Positions 1 through 6,432 of a stretch of 14,113 nucleotides of DNA are shown piece by piece. Under the pieces are notes generated by a model. It did not search any database and had not been told where the DNA came from. It saw nothing but the letters and a program-made list of their open reading frames with translations. This DNA is from 62-47 sp039808365 (GTDB taxonomy: Bacteria; Pseudomonadota; Alphaproteobacteria; Rhizobiales; Xanthobacteraceae), in contig JBDHSX010000098.1 in assembly GCA_039808365.1 (NCBI GenBank), positions 1 through 14,113 of the forward strand. The letters are read 5' to 3'. Each line of letters opens with the position of its first letter. Positions within the stretch are counted from its first letter, which is position 1. A program made the position numbers and the translations under genes.

Positions 1-255
1 ATCGAGGGCCAGTTGCAGACCCGCAAATGGACCGACCAGAGCGGCGCGGAGCGCTATTCCACCGAGGTGGTGCTGCAGGGCTTCAACGCCACCCTGACCA
101 TGCTCGACGGCCGCAGCGGCGGAGGCGGCAGCTTCGGCGGCGATGACGCCGGCGGCGATTTCGGCGCTGGTGGCCCCTCGGGCGGCGCGCCGCGACGGGC
201 GGCGGCGGGCGGTGGCGGCCGCAACGCCGATATCGACGACGACATTCCGTTCTGA
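1..255 (+). CDS. ssb: Single-stranded DNA-binding protein, C-terminal part (5' end outside window)
   Basis: The reading frame is open from the first base and encodes the last 84 residues of SSB, the homotetrameric protein that coats single-stranded DNA in replication, recombination and repair. Seen: the end of the OB fold (IEGQLQTRKWTDQSGAERYSTEVVLQGF, broken here as IEGQLQTRKW then TDQSGAERYSTEVVLQGF), then a Gly/Ala-rich flexible linker, then the acidic tail ending DDDIPF. In this family that tail is the docking site for partner proteins such as exonuclease I, RecO and PriA. The N-terminal half of the OB fold is cut off by the window edge. The stop is TGA at 253-255 and a GC hairpin follows at 281-301. 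The identification is very secure because the tail is diagnostic. Confidence 0.97.
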   Translation: MEGQLQTRKWTDQSGAERYSTEVVLQGFNATLTMLDGRSGGGGSFGGDDAGGDFGAGGPSGGAPRRAAAGGGGRNADIDDDIPF

Positions 256-280
256 GAGCGGCCGGCGGCGTCAACGGCAA

Positions 281-301
281 CGGTCCGGCGCGGCCGGACC
301 G
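281..301. terminator. GC hairpin between convergent ssb and MAPEG gene
   Basis: A perfect 9-bp stem (CGGTCCGGC / GCCGGACCG) with a 3-base loop lies between the stop codons of ssb (+) and the MAPEG gene (-). There is no T-run on either side, so it is at best a weak intrinsic terminator. Its position between two convergent genes suggests it serves both strands. Confidence 0.5.
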
Positions 302-303
302 GA

Positions 304-717
304 TCAGGGCGCCGGGGTCGTGGCGATGAGATAGATCAGACGGCCAAGCGCGCCGGCCAGTAGCGCCAGCGTGGCGACGCCCTGGATGAAAAATCCGGGC
401 CGCCGTCGCCCGGCCGCCGCCCGGTAGCCGAGAAAATAGACGATCCGGCCGACGATCCAGACCAATCCCAGCGCCGCCGCGACCGGCGCGTTCCAATAGA
501 TCGCGAACAGCCAAAGCGACGGCAGGAAGATCGGCAGCCATTCCAGCGTATTGAGATGGGCGCGGATGGTGCGTTCGAGTTGCGGATCGCCGGTCATGAC
601 CGGCGCATGGATGCCGACGCGCACGCGCGTGCGGGCGACCATTGTTCCCATCCAGGCATAGGTCATGACCGACAGGAGGGTGACGAGGGCGACGGACGCG
701 TAGGACATGGGGGGCAT
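304..717 (-). CDS. MAPEG-family membrane protein
   Basis: A 137-residue integral membrane protein of the MAPEG family (membrane-associated proteins in eicosanoid and glutathione metabolism). Some bacterial members have glutathione transferase or peroxidase activity; most are uncharacterised. Seen: a first hydrophobic helix at about residues 5-27, the family motif around ERTIRAHLNTLEWLP (residues 48-62, with Glu48, Arg52, Asn56 and Glu59), and further helices at about 62-76, 78-98 (ending RIVYFLGYR) and 110-132. Four helices and about 130-140 residues are normal for the family. The start at 717 is preceded by GAGGA seven bases upstream; a second ATG three codons in is possible. It converges on ssb and is divergent from gyrA, so it is probably monocistronic. 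The substrate cannot be read from the sequence. Confidence 0.85.
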   Translation of the reverse strand: MPPMSYASVALVTLLSVMTYAWMGTMVARTRVRVGIHAPVMTGDPQLERTIRAHLNTLEWLPIFLPSLWLFAIYWNAPVAAALGLVWIVGRIVYFLGYRAAAGRRRPGFFIQGVATLALLAGALGRLIYLIATTPAP

Positions 718-897
718 GGCGAATTCCTCGATGGGGCGCTTCTTCGATGGTTGACGCGAGCTCAGGATGGCGATTTCCGCGCCCCGATCAACCGTCCCGC
801 GCAGGCTGTCGGCCGATCCCGCGCGGTGTCGCGCTGTCTCACCCTAAGTTGCGGAAAATCAAACGGAAAAAACCGGTGCGCCGATCGCGCGAGGGAT

Positions 898-925
898 GGT
901 TTGCGGGCGCCTGATGCGCTATATG
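898..925 (+). promoter_or_regulatory. Possible gyrA promoter
   Basis: A candidate -10 TATATG (920-925) lies 16 bases after GGTTTG (898-903). It is the only AT-rich stretch close to gyrA and would give a 5' leader of roughly 25-30 bases. The -35 match is poor, so this is a tentative call. The rest of the 239-base gap between the MAPEG gene and gyrA shows no gene. Confidence 0.25.
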
Positions 926-956
926 ATTCCCAGCAGAAACCGACCGGAATCCACCC

Positions 957-3701
957 TTGGCCGATAGCGACGACAACACCCCGGAGGAGCCGGCGGCGCC
1001 CTCCGACATTCGACCCGTTTCCATCCTCGACGAGATGAAGCGCAGCTATCTCGATTACGCCATGAGCGTGATCGTGGCGCGCGCGCTCCCCGACGCGCGC
1101 GACGGCCTCAAGCCGGTGCACCGGCGTATCCTTTACGCGATGCACGAGAACGGTTTCGAGTGGAATAAGCCGTATCGCAAGTCGGCGCGCACCGTCGGCG
1201 ACGTGATCGGTAAGTATCACCCTCACGGCGACCAGTCGGTCTATGATGCGATGGTGCGCATGGCGCAGGATTTCTCCATGCGCGTGCCGCTGATCGACGG
1301 GCAGGGCAACTTCGGCTCGGTGGACGGCGACATGGCGGCGGCCATGCGCTACACCGAATCCCGCCTCGCCAAGGTCACGCAGTCGCTGCTCGACGACATC
1401 GACAAGGACACCGTCGATTTCCAGCCGAACTATGACAACAGCGAGAAGGAACCGTCGGTGCTGCCGGCGAAGTTTCCCAATCTGCTGGTCAACGGCGCCG
1501 GTGGCATCGCGGTCGGCATGGCCACCAACATCCCGCCGCACAATCTCGGCGAGGTGATCGACGCCTGCATGGCGCTGATCGACGATCCGGCGCTCGGCAT
1601 CGACGATCTCATCGGCATCGTGCCCGGTCCCGATTTCCCGACCGGCGGCATCATCCTCGGCCGCCAGGGCATCCGCTCGGCCTATCACCTCGGCCGCGGC
1701 TCCATCGTGATGCGCGGCAAGGTGTCGATCGAGCCGGCGCGCAAGGACCGCGAGGCCATCATCATCTCGGAAATTCCCTACCAGGTGAACAAGGCCACCA
1801 TGGTGGAGCGCATCGCCGAACTGGTGCGCGACAAGAAAATCGAGGGCATCTCCGATCTGCGCGACGAATCCGACCGCGACGGTTTTCGCGTGGTGGTCGA
1901 ACTGAAGCGCGACGCGGTGCCGGAAGTGGTGCTGAACCAGCTCTACAAATACACCCCGCTGCAAACCAATTTCGGCGCCAACATGGTGGCGCTGGACGCC
2001 GGCCGTCCGCAGTTGATGAATTTGAAGGACTTGCTGACGCTGTTCATCGCGTTCCGCGAGCAGGTGGTGTCGCGGCGCACAAAATTCCTGCTCAACAAGG
2101 CGCGCGACCGCGCCCATATCCTGGTCGGCCTCGCCATCGCGGTGGCCAATATCGACGAGATCATCCGCGTCATCCGCACCTCGCCCGACCCCAACACCGC
2201 GCGCGAAACCCTGATGTCGCGCGACTGGCCGGCGCAGGATGTCGCGCCGATGATCGCGCTGATCGACGATCCGCGCCACCGCATCAATCCGGACGGCACC
2301 GCGCGGCTGTCGCTGGAGCAGGCCAAGGCCATCCTCGATCTGCGCCTGCAACGGCTCACCGCGCTCGGCCGCGAGGAAATCTCCGACGAGATCGACAAGC
2401 TGGCCGTCGAGATCGCGGACTATCTTGAAATCCTGCGCTCGCGCGCGCGCATTCAGGGCATCATCAAGGAGGAGCTAAGTGCGGTGAAGGCGGAATTCGC
2501 CACGCCGCGCCGCACCGAGATCGTCGATCAGGAAGGCGAGGTCGAGGACGAGGACCTGATCCAGCGCGAGGACATGGTCGTCACCGTGTCGCATCTCGGC
2601 TATGTCAAGCGCGTGCCGCTGTCGACCTATCGCGCCCAGAAGCGCGGCGGCAAGGGCCGCTCGGGTATGCAGACCCGCGATGAGGATTTCGTCAGCCGGC
2701 TGTTCGTCGCCTCGACCCATACGCCGGTGCTGTTCTTCTCCTCGCGCGGCCAGGTCTACAAGGAGAAGGTGTGGCGGCTGCCGATGGCGCCGCCGAACGG
2801 CCGCGGCAAGGCGCTGATCAACATCCTGCCGCTGGAGCAGGGCGAGCGCATCACCACCATCATGCCGCTGCCGGAGGACGAGTCCTCGTGGGCCGACCTT
2901 GACGTGATGTTCGCCACCACCGGCGGCAATGTCCGCCGCAACAAGCTGTCGGACTTTGTCGATGTCCGCCGCTCCGGCATCATCGCCATGAAGCTCGACG
3001 AGGGCGAGGCCATCGTCGACGTCCAGATCTGCACCGAGCATGACGACGTGCTGCTCACCGCCGCCGCCGGGCAATGCATCCGCTTCCCGGTGCCCGAGGT
3101 CCGGGTGTTCTCGGGCCGCACCTCGATGGGCGTGCGCGGCATCGCGCTGGCCGGCGACGACAGGGTGATCTCGCTGGCGATCCTGCGCCATGTCGATGCC
3201 ACCTCCGAGGAGCGCGCGGCCTATCTGAAGATGCGCCGCGCGGTGTCGGGCGACAACGGCGCCGCTGACACCAGCGCGGTCGAGGACGGCGCCGAGGCCG
3301 ACGGCGAGGACAATGGCGGCGGCGCCATCCAGCTCGGCCAGGAGCGCTACATCGAAATGTCGGCGGCCGAGCAGGTGGTGCTGACGGTGTCCGAGAACGG
3401 TTTTGGCAAGCGGACCTCGTCCTACGAATACCGCACCACCGGACGCGGCGGCAAAGGCATCGTCGCGATGTCGGTCAACAGCCGCAACGGCAAGCTGGTG
3501 GCCTCGTTCCCGGTCGAGGATGCCGACCAGATCATGCTGGTGACCGACAAGGGGCAGTTGATCCGCTGCCCGGTGGAGGGCATCCGCGTCGCCGGCCGCT
3601 CGACTCAGGGCGTCATCGTGTTCGACACCGCCGAGGGCGAGCATGTCGTGTCGGTCGAGCATATCGGGGACGACGGCGACAACGGCAACGGCGAGGGGTA
3701 G
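957..3701 (+). CDS. gyrA: DNA gyrase subunit A
   Basis: A 914-residue breakage-reunion subunit of DNA gyrase (works as A2B2; ATP-driven negative supercoiling). Seen: SYLDYAMSVIVARALPDARD at 30-49, the quinolone-determining segment HPHGDQSVYD (88-97), the catalytic Arg131-Tyr132 in AAMRYTE, and the GyrA box QKRGGKG at 561-567 opening the DNA-wrapping C-terminal domain, with a related GRGGKG at 829-834. The start must be TTG at 957: an in-frame TGA lies at 924-926, no ATG or GTG lies between, and the next ATG falls inside the conserved core. The ribosome-binding site is weak. An acidic Gly-rich insert (about 764-789) interrupts the C-terminal domain, as I recall in alphaproteobacteria. Gln93 sits at the E. 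coli Ser83 position and Asp97 at Asp87. Confidence 0.98.
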   Translation: MADSDDNTPEEPAAPSDIRPVSILDEMKRSYLDYAMSVIVARALPDARDGLKPVHRRILYAMHENGFEWNKPYRKSARTVGDVIGKYHPHGDQSVYDAMVRMAQDFSMRVPLIDGQGNFGSVDGDMAAAMRYTESRLAKVTQSLLDDIDKDTVDFQPNYDNSEKEPSVLPAKFPNLLVNGAGGIAVGMATNIPPHNLGEVIDACMALIDDPALGIDDLIGIVPGPDFPTGGIILGRQGIRSAYHLGRGSIVMRGKVSIEPARKDREAIIISEIPYQVNKATMVERIAELVRDKKIEGISDLRDESDRDGFRVVVELKRDAVPEVVLNQLYKYTPLQTNFGANMVALDAGRPQLMNLKDLLTLFIAFREQVVSRRTKFLLNKARDRAHILVGLAIAVANIDEIIRVIRTSPDPNTARETLMSRDWPAQDVAPMIALIDDPRHRINPDGTARLSLEQAKAILDLRLQRLTALGREEISDEIDKLAVEIADYLEILRSRARIQGIIKEELSAVKAEFATPRRTEIVDQEGEVEDEDLIQREDMVVTVSHLGYVKRVPLSTYRAQKRGGKGRSGMQTRDEDFVSRLFVASTHTPVLFFSSRGQVYKEKVWRLPMAPPNGRGKALINILPLEQGERITTIMPLPEDESSWADLDVMFATTGGNVRRNKLSDFVDVRRSGIIAMKLDEGEAIVDVQICTEHDDVLLTAAAGQCIRFPVPEVRVFSGRTSMGVRGIALAGDDRVISLAILRHVDATSEERAAYLKMRRAVSGDNGAADTSAVEDGAEADGEDNGGGAIQLGQERYIEMSAAEQVVLTVSENGFGKRTSSYEYRTTGRGGKGIVAMSVNSRNGKLVASFPVEDADQIMLVTDKGQLIRCPVEGIRVAGRSTQGVIVFDTAEGEHVVSVEHIGDDGDNGNGEG

Positions 3702-3732
3702 GGGCGAGGACCCGGACAGCCTTGGCAAAACA

Positions 3733-3763
3733 GAAGGGCCCCTAGCGGGGCCCTTCCTTGTTT
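3733..3763 (+). terminator. gyrA intrinsic terminator
   Basis: A perfect 10-bp stem (GAAGGGCCCC / GGGGCCCTTC) closes a 4-base loop TAGC at 3743-3746. It is followed by the T-rich tail CTTGTTT and preceded by CAAAAC, 31 bases after the gyrA stop. The A-rich left flank means it may also work on the minus strand for the small gene ending at 3811. Confidence 0.8.
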
Positions 3764-3810
3764 GGAGCAGTCTCGGAGGTTTGCCGCGGGCATGCGGCGA
3801 AGATGATGGC

Positions 3811-4053
3811 TCAGCCGCGGATAACGCGCGCTGGGACGAGGGCGCCGTGCGCGCCGGTCCCGCGCAGGCAGGAGGCGTCGAGGTTCGGCCAGGTCTGCCG
3901 GGTGCAGGCGTCGGAGCGCAGGTCGAGCCGGTCGCTCTTGGCCAGCGGTGCGGTCGAAACACCGGCCTCGACCTCGGGGGCGAACCCCGGAAGGATGGTC
4001 AGGGCGGCGGCGATGAAAGCGGCGACGGTCAGAGCTGAAAGAGCCTTGATCAT
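3811..4053 (-). CDS. Small secreted protein with two cysteines, function unknown
   Basis: An 80-residue protein I cannot assign to a functional family; it resembles small hypothetical proteins I recall from Bradyrhizobium and Rhodopseudomonas. Seen: a clear Sec signal peptide (MIKALS, then a hydrophobic stretch at 7-23, likely cleavage after VEA at residue 30), then a mature part of about 50 residues with Cys50 and Cys62 in CTRQTWPNLDASC, which could form one disulfide in the periplasm. The start at 4053 is supported by AGGGGA about six bases upstream. Antisense frames here lack comparable organisation. It is transcribed toward gyrA and separated from it by the hairpin at 3733-3763, so it is probably a single-gene unit. 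No catalytic motif is visible. Confidence 0.75.
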   Translation of the reverse strand: MIKALSALTVAAFIAAALTILPGFAPEVEAGVSTAPLAKSDRLDLRSDACTRQTWPNLDASCLRGTGAHGALVPARVIRG

Positions 4054-4144
4054 GACGTTCCCCTGTGGTGCGGACCTTGTGGCCGTTCTGCGTGCTTGCT
4101 GACCGTTTGATAGCCCCCGCTGGTTTCTTCCGGTTGTCGTGGGC

Positions 4145-4164
4145 GGATGAAAATGACTTCATCC
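4145..4164. repeat. Inverted repeat GGATGAA-N6-TTCATCC
   Basis: Perfect 7-bp arms with a 6-base spacer, about 92 bases upstream of the small secreted protein gene start and 180 bases upstream of coaD. The geometry suits a dimeric regulator site, but no regulator is identified. Confidence 0.4.
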
Positions 4165-4202
4165 CGGCGCGGGAATGTTTCGTCCCATATTGCGCCTGAA
4201 AC

Positions 4203-4218
4203 AGTGAGCCAGCTCACA
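4203..4218. promoter_or_regulatory. CRP-like site AGTGA-N6-TCACA
   Basis: AGTGA GCCAGC TCACA matches the E. coli CRP consensus TGTGA-N6-TCACA at nine of ten half-site positions, and the inner GTGAGC/GCTCAC arms are perfectly symmetric. It lies about 150 bases upstream of the minus-strand secreted protein gene and 128 bases before coaD. The match is direct; whether a CRP/FNR-family protein of this organism uses it is inference. The remainder of the 292-base gap at 4054-4345 shows no gene. Confidence 0.4.
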
Positions 4219-4345
4219 CTCCCCTGAGAAGACGCCCGGAACCCGCATTTGGTTCAGTTCCATCGGGCAAATAAACCCGGTTTTCGACGCATTTCCGCGG
4301 AACCCGCCGGCTTGCAGGGGGCGGCCGGGCGGGTTAGACGAGGCG

Positions 4346-4843
4346 ATGACCCGCATCGCGCTCTATCCCGGTTCCTTCGATCCCGTCAGCAACGGCCACC
4401 TCGACGTGGTCCGCCAGGCCGTCGGCCTCTGCGACAAGCTGATCGTCGCCATTGGCATCCATCCCGGCAAGAAGCCGCTGTTCACCACCGAGGAACGGCT
4501 GGCGATGGTCCGCGAGGTGTTCGGTCCGGTCGCGGCGCGGGCCGGCTGCGGCTTCGACGCCGTCACCTATGACGGCCTGACCATCACCTCGGCGCGCGAC
4601 CATGGCGCGCGCATCATGATCCGGGGCCTGCGCGACGGCACCGATCTCGACTATGAGATGCAGATCGCCGGCATGAACGAGACCATGGCGCCGGAGGTGC
4701 AGACCGTGTTCCTGCCGGCTTCGGTCGGCGTCCGCCCGATCACCGCCACACTGGTCAGGCAGATCGCGGCGATGGGCGGCGACGTTTCGGCCTTCGTGCC
4801 GGCCTCGGTCGCCATGAGCCTGAAGACCAAGTTCCAGAGCTGA
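4346..4843 (+). CDS. coaD: Phosphopantetheine adenylyltransferase
   Basis: A 165-residue nucleotidyltransferase that transfers AMP from ATP to 4'-phosphopantetheine, giving dephospho-CoA, the fourth step of coenzyme A synthesis (cytoplasm, hexamer in the family). Seen: the N-terminal nucleotide-binding motif YPGSFDPVSNGHLD (7-20) with the catalytic His18 in NGHL, Lys42 in PGKKP, MIRGLRDGTDLDYEMQ (91-106) with Arg93, and RPITATLVRQ (130-139) in place of the more usual ISSTLVRE; I recall this variant from related alphaproteobacteria. Length and motif order are normal. The ATG is preceded by GACGAGGCG. An exported cyclophilin follows after 26 bases, and the block coaD-cyclophilins-queA-tgt runs in one direction. 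Confidence 0.97.
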   Translation: MTRIALYPGSFDPVSNGHLDVVRQAVGLCDKLIVAIGIHPGKKPLFTTEERLAMVREVFGPVAARAGCGFDAVTYDGLTITSARDHGARIMIRGLRDGTDLDYEMQIAGMNETMAPEVQTVFLPASVGVRPITATLVRQIAAMGGDVSAFVPASVAMSLKTKFQS

Positions 4844-4869
4844 CCTTCCTCTCTCCCTCCGGAGTTGAC

Positions 4870-5433
4870 ATGATCCGCATTCTCGCCGTCGTCGCCGCGC
4901 TGATCTGCGCGGCTCCCGCCCTGGCGCAGCCGCTGCCCGCCAATCTCGACAAGGCCAACGCCATTGTCATCGACACCACCAAGGGCCGCGTCGTCATCCA
5001 GTTGCGCCCCGACATCGCCCCGAACCACGCCGAGCGCATCAAGCAGCTTGCGCGCGACGGTTTTTACAACAACGTGCCGTTCCATCGGGTGATGGACGGA
5101 TTCATGGCGCAGACCGGCGACGGCCAGAATTTTAACGGCACCGGCGGGTCGAAATATCCCAACCTCAAGGCCGAGTTCTCCAAGGTGCCGTTCACGCGCG
5201 GGGTGGTCGGCATGGCGCGACGCGGCGACAGCAACGACAGCGCCAATTCGCAGTTCTTCATCACCTTCGCGGATGCGTCGTTCCTGAACGGCAAATATAC
5301 CGTGATCGGCAATGTCGTGTCCGGCATGGACGTGGTGGACAAGCTGAAGAAAGCGCCTCCCGGCGTGCAGAGCGGCGCGGTCGCCGATCCCGACAAGATG
5401 GTGAAGGTGCAGGTCGCCGCCGACATCAAGTGA
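4870..5433 (+). CDS. ppiA: Exported cyclophilin-type peptidyl-prolyl cis-trans isomerase
   Basis: A 187-residue cyclophilin that speeds cis-trans isomerisation of X-Pro bonds, here on proteins folding in the periplasm. Seen: a signal peptide (MIRILAVVAALICAAPALA, cleavage likely before Gln20), then the cyclophilin core: FHRVMDGFMAQTGD (71-84) with the catalytic Arg73 and Gln81, the GTGGSKYPNLKAEF segment (90-103), and NSQFFITF (126-133) with the core Phe residues. Phe138 stands where human CypA has Trp121, typical of bacterial enzymes that bind cyclosporin poorly. GGAG lies six bases before the ATG. It is close in sequence to the cytosolic cyclophilin at 5856, so the two are probably paralogues sharing a unit with the small gene between them. 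Confidence 0.95.
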   Translation: MIRILAVVAALICAAPALAQPLPANLDKANAIVIDTTKGRVVIQLRPDIAPNHAERIKQLARDGFYNNVPFHRVMDGFMAQTGDGQNFNGTGGSKYPNLKAEFSKVPFTRGVVGMARRGDSNDSANSQFFITFADASFLNGKYTVIGNVVSGMDVVDKLKKAPPGVQSGAVADPDKMVKVQVAADIK

Positions 5434-5442
5434 CATCGCGGA

Positions 5443-5877
5443 ATGTGGCGACGCGCTCCCATCGCTCTGATGCTGGCAGCCCTGTCATGTGGCGCGGGGC
5501 CAGGCGTCGCGGTGGCACAGGAGCAGGGCGTCGGCAGCCTGAAGGAGATGTTCGCGCGCCTGAGAGGCTGCTGGCGGGCTCCGGAATTGCCGGTCGGCAG
5601 CGCCGGCATGGTGATCACGGTTCGGCTTGCTTTTACCCGCGATGGCCGCATCCTGGGGCAGCCGCGCGTCACATTCGAGACGCGCGACGCCCCCGACGAC
5701 GAGCGGCTGATCTACCGCATCGCGGTGATGCAAACATTGCAGCGCTGCGTTCCGATGCCATTTATCCATGGCATGGGCGAGGCGGTCGCCGGGCGGCCGA
5801 TGACCTTGAAATTTGACGATCGCCGAAAACACCTCCAACCAAAAGAGAAAGCAGCATGGCTGACGACAACACCCTGA
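5443..5877 (+). CDS. Secreted protein with a possible TolA/TonB C-terminal-like domain
   Basis: A 144-residue protein between two cyclophilin genes. Seen: a signal peptide (MWRRAPIALMLAALSCG..., cleavage likely after AVA at residue 25), then LRGCWRAPEL (40-49), VITVRLAFTRDGRILGQPRV (57-76), AVMQTLQRCVPMPF (94-107) and MTLKFDD (120-126). This order (Cys-Trp, beta strands around a DG turn, a helix ending in a second Cys, a final strand) resembles TolA/TonB C-terminal domains as I know them; it is a family-level inference. Cys43 and Cys102 could pair. It starts nine bases after the preceding stop and its last 22 bases overlap the next cyclophilin, pointing to translational coupling. A role at the cell envelope is likely; the function is unknown. 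Confidence 0.8.
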   Translation: MWRRAPIALMLAALSCGAGPGVAVAQEQGVGSLKEMFARLRGCWRAPELPVGSAGMVITVRLAFTRDGRILGQPRVTFETRDAPDDERLIYRIAVMQTLQRCVPMPFIHGMGEAVAGRPMTLKFDDRRKHLQPKEKAAWLTTTP

Positions 5878-6317
5878 TCCTCGAAACCACGCAAGGGCCG
5901 GTGACCATCGAGATGCGCCCGGATCTGGCGCCCAACCACGTCGCGCGGATCAAGCAACTGGTGCGCGAGGGTTTTTACGACGGCATCGTGTTCCATCGCG
6001 TGATCGACGGCTTCATGGCCCAGACCGGCTGTCCGCACGGCACCGGCACCGGGGGCTCCGGCCAGAAGCTCAAGGCCGAGTTCAACGCCGAGCCGCATGT
6101 GCGCGGCGTGGTGTCGATGGCGCGCGCCGCCAGCCCGGATTCCGGCGACAGCCAGTTCTTCATCTGCTTCGACGACGCGCGCTTTCTGGATAAGCAATAC
6201 ACCGTCTGGGGCAAGGTGACCTCGGGCATGGAGAACGTCGACAAGATCAAGCGCGGCGAGCCGGTGCAGAACCCCGACAAGATCGTCAAGGCCCGAATGG
6301 CGGCCGACGCCGCTTGA
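5856..6317 (+). CDS. ppiB: Cytosolic cyclophilin-type peptidyl-prolyl cis-trans isomerase
   Basis: A 153-residue cyclophilin without a signal peptide, so the cytoplasmic counterpart of the exported enzyme upstream. Seen: FHRVIDGFMAQTGCP (46-60) with the catalytic Arg48 and Gln56, GTGTGGSGQKLKAEF (62-76), DSQFFICFDD (98-107) and YTVWGKVTSGMENVDKI (115-131). Phe110 occupies the position of the cyclosporin-contacting Trp of CypA. Length is normal for a minimal bacterial PpiB. The ATG at 5856 lies inside the end of the previous gene (22-base overlap) with only AAGAGAAAG as a ribosome-binding site, so translation may depend on the upstream frame. A strong hairpin follows at 6343-6369. Confidence 0.95.
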   Translation: MADDNTLILETTQGPVTIEMRPDLAPNHVARIKQLVREGFYDGIVFHRVIDGFMAQTGCPHGTGTGGSGQKLKAEFNAEPHVRGVVSMARAASPDSGDSQFFICFDDARFLDKQYTVWGKVTSGMENVDKIKRGEPVQNPDKIVKARMAADAA

Positions 6318-6342
6318 GAGCTTTCGAATTTCAACGAAGGTG

Positions 6343-6369
6343 CAATGGCCGGATATCATCCGGCCATTG
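6343..6369 (+). terminator. Perfect 12-bp hairpin after ppiB
   Basis: CAATGGCCGGAT pairs perfectly with ATCCGGCCATTG across a 3-base loop, 26 bases after the ppiB stop and 63 bases before queA. What follows (ACGTTTCC) is only weakly T-rich, so it may be a partial terminator or an mRNA-stabilising element separating the cyclophilin and queA-tgt units. Confidence 0.6.
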
Positions 6370-6432
6370 ACGTTTCCGGCCCTGAGGGTCCAGTGATGGA
6401 GATATTCCCCCGTCACATCGTCAAGTTGATCC

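Noticed and set aside
762..2351. 529-codon open frame on the minus strand opposite gyrA
   Set aside because: It is antisense to the conserved gyrA core; its His/Arg/Asp-rich translation is a mirror of high-GC third-position bias and shows no domain.
2475..3962. 495-codon minus-strand open frame opposite the gyrA 3' part
   Set aside because: It is a shadow of gyrA that also crosses the gyrA terminator hairpin; the translation is low-complexity and unlike any protein family I know.
4159..4356. 65-codon minus-strand frame in the gap before coaD
   Set aside because: It has no ribosome-binding site or recognisable motif and overlaps the coaD start; the gap looks regulatory.
5430..5816. 128-codon frame overlapping the TolA-like gene
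   Set aside because: It lacks a signal peptide or domain, and the alternate frame gives an ordered secreted protein with plausible strands and cysteines.
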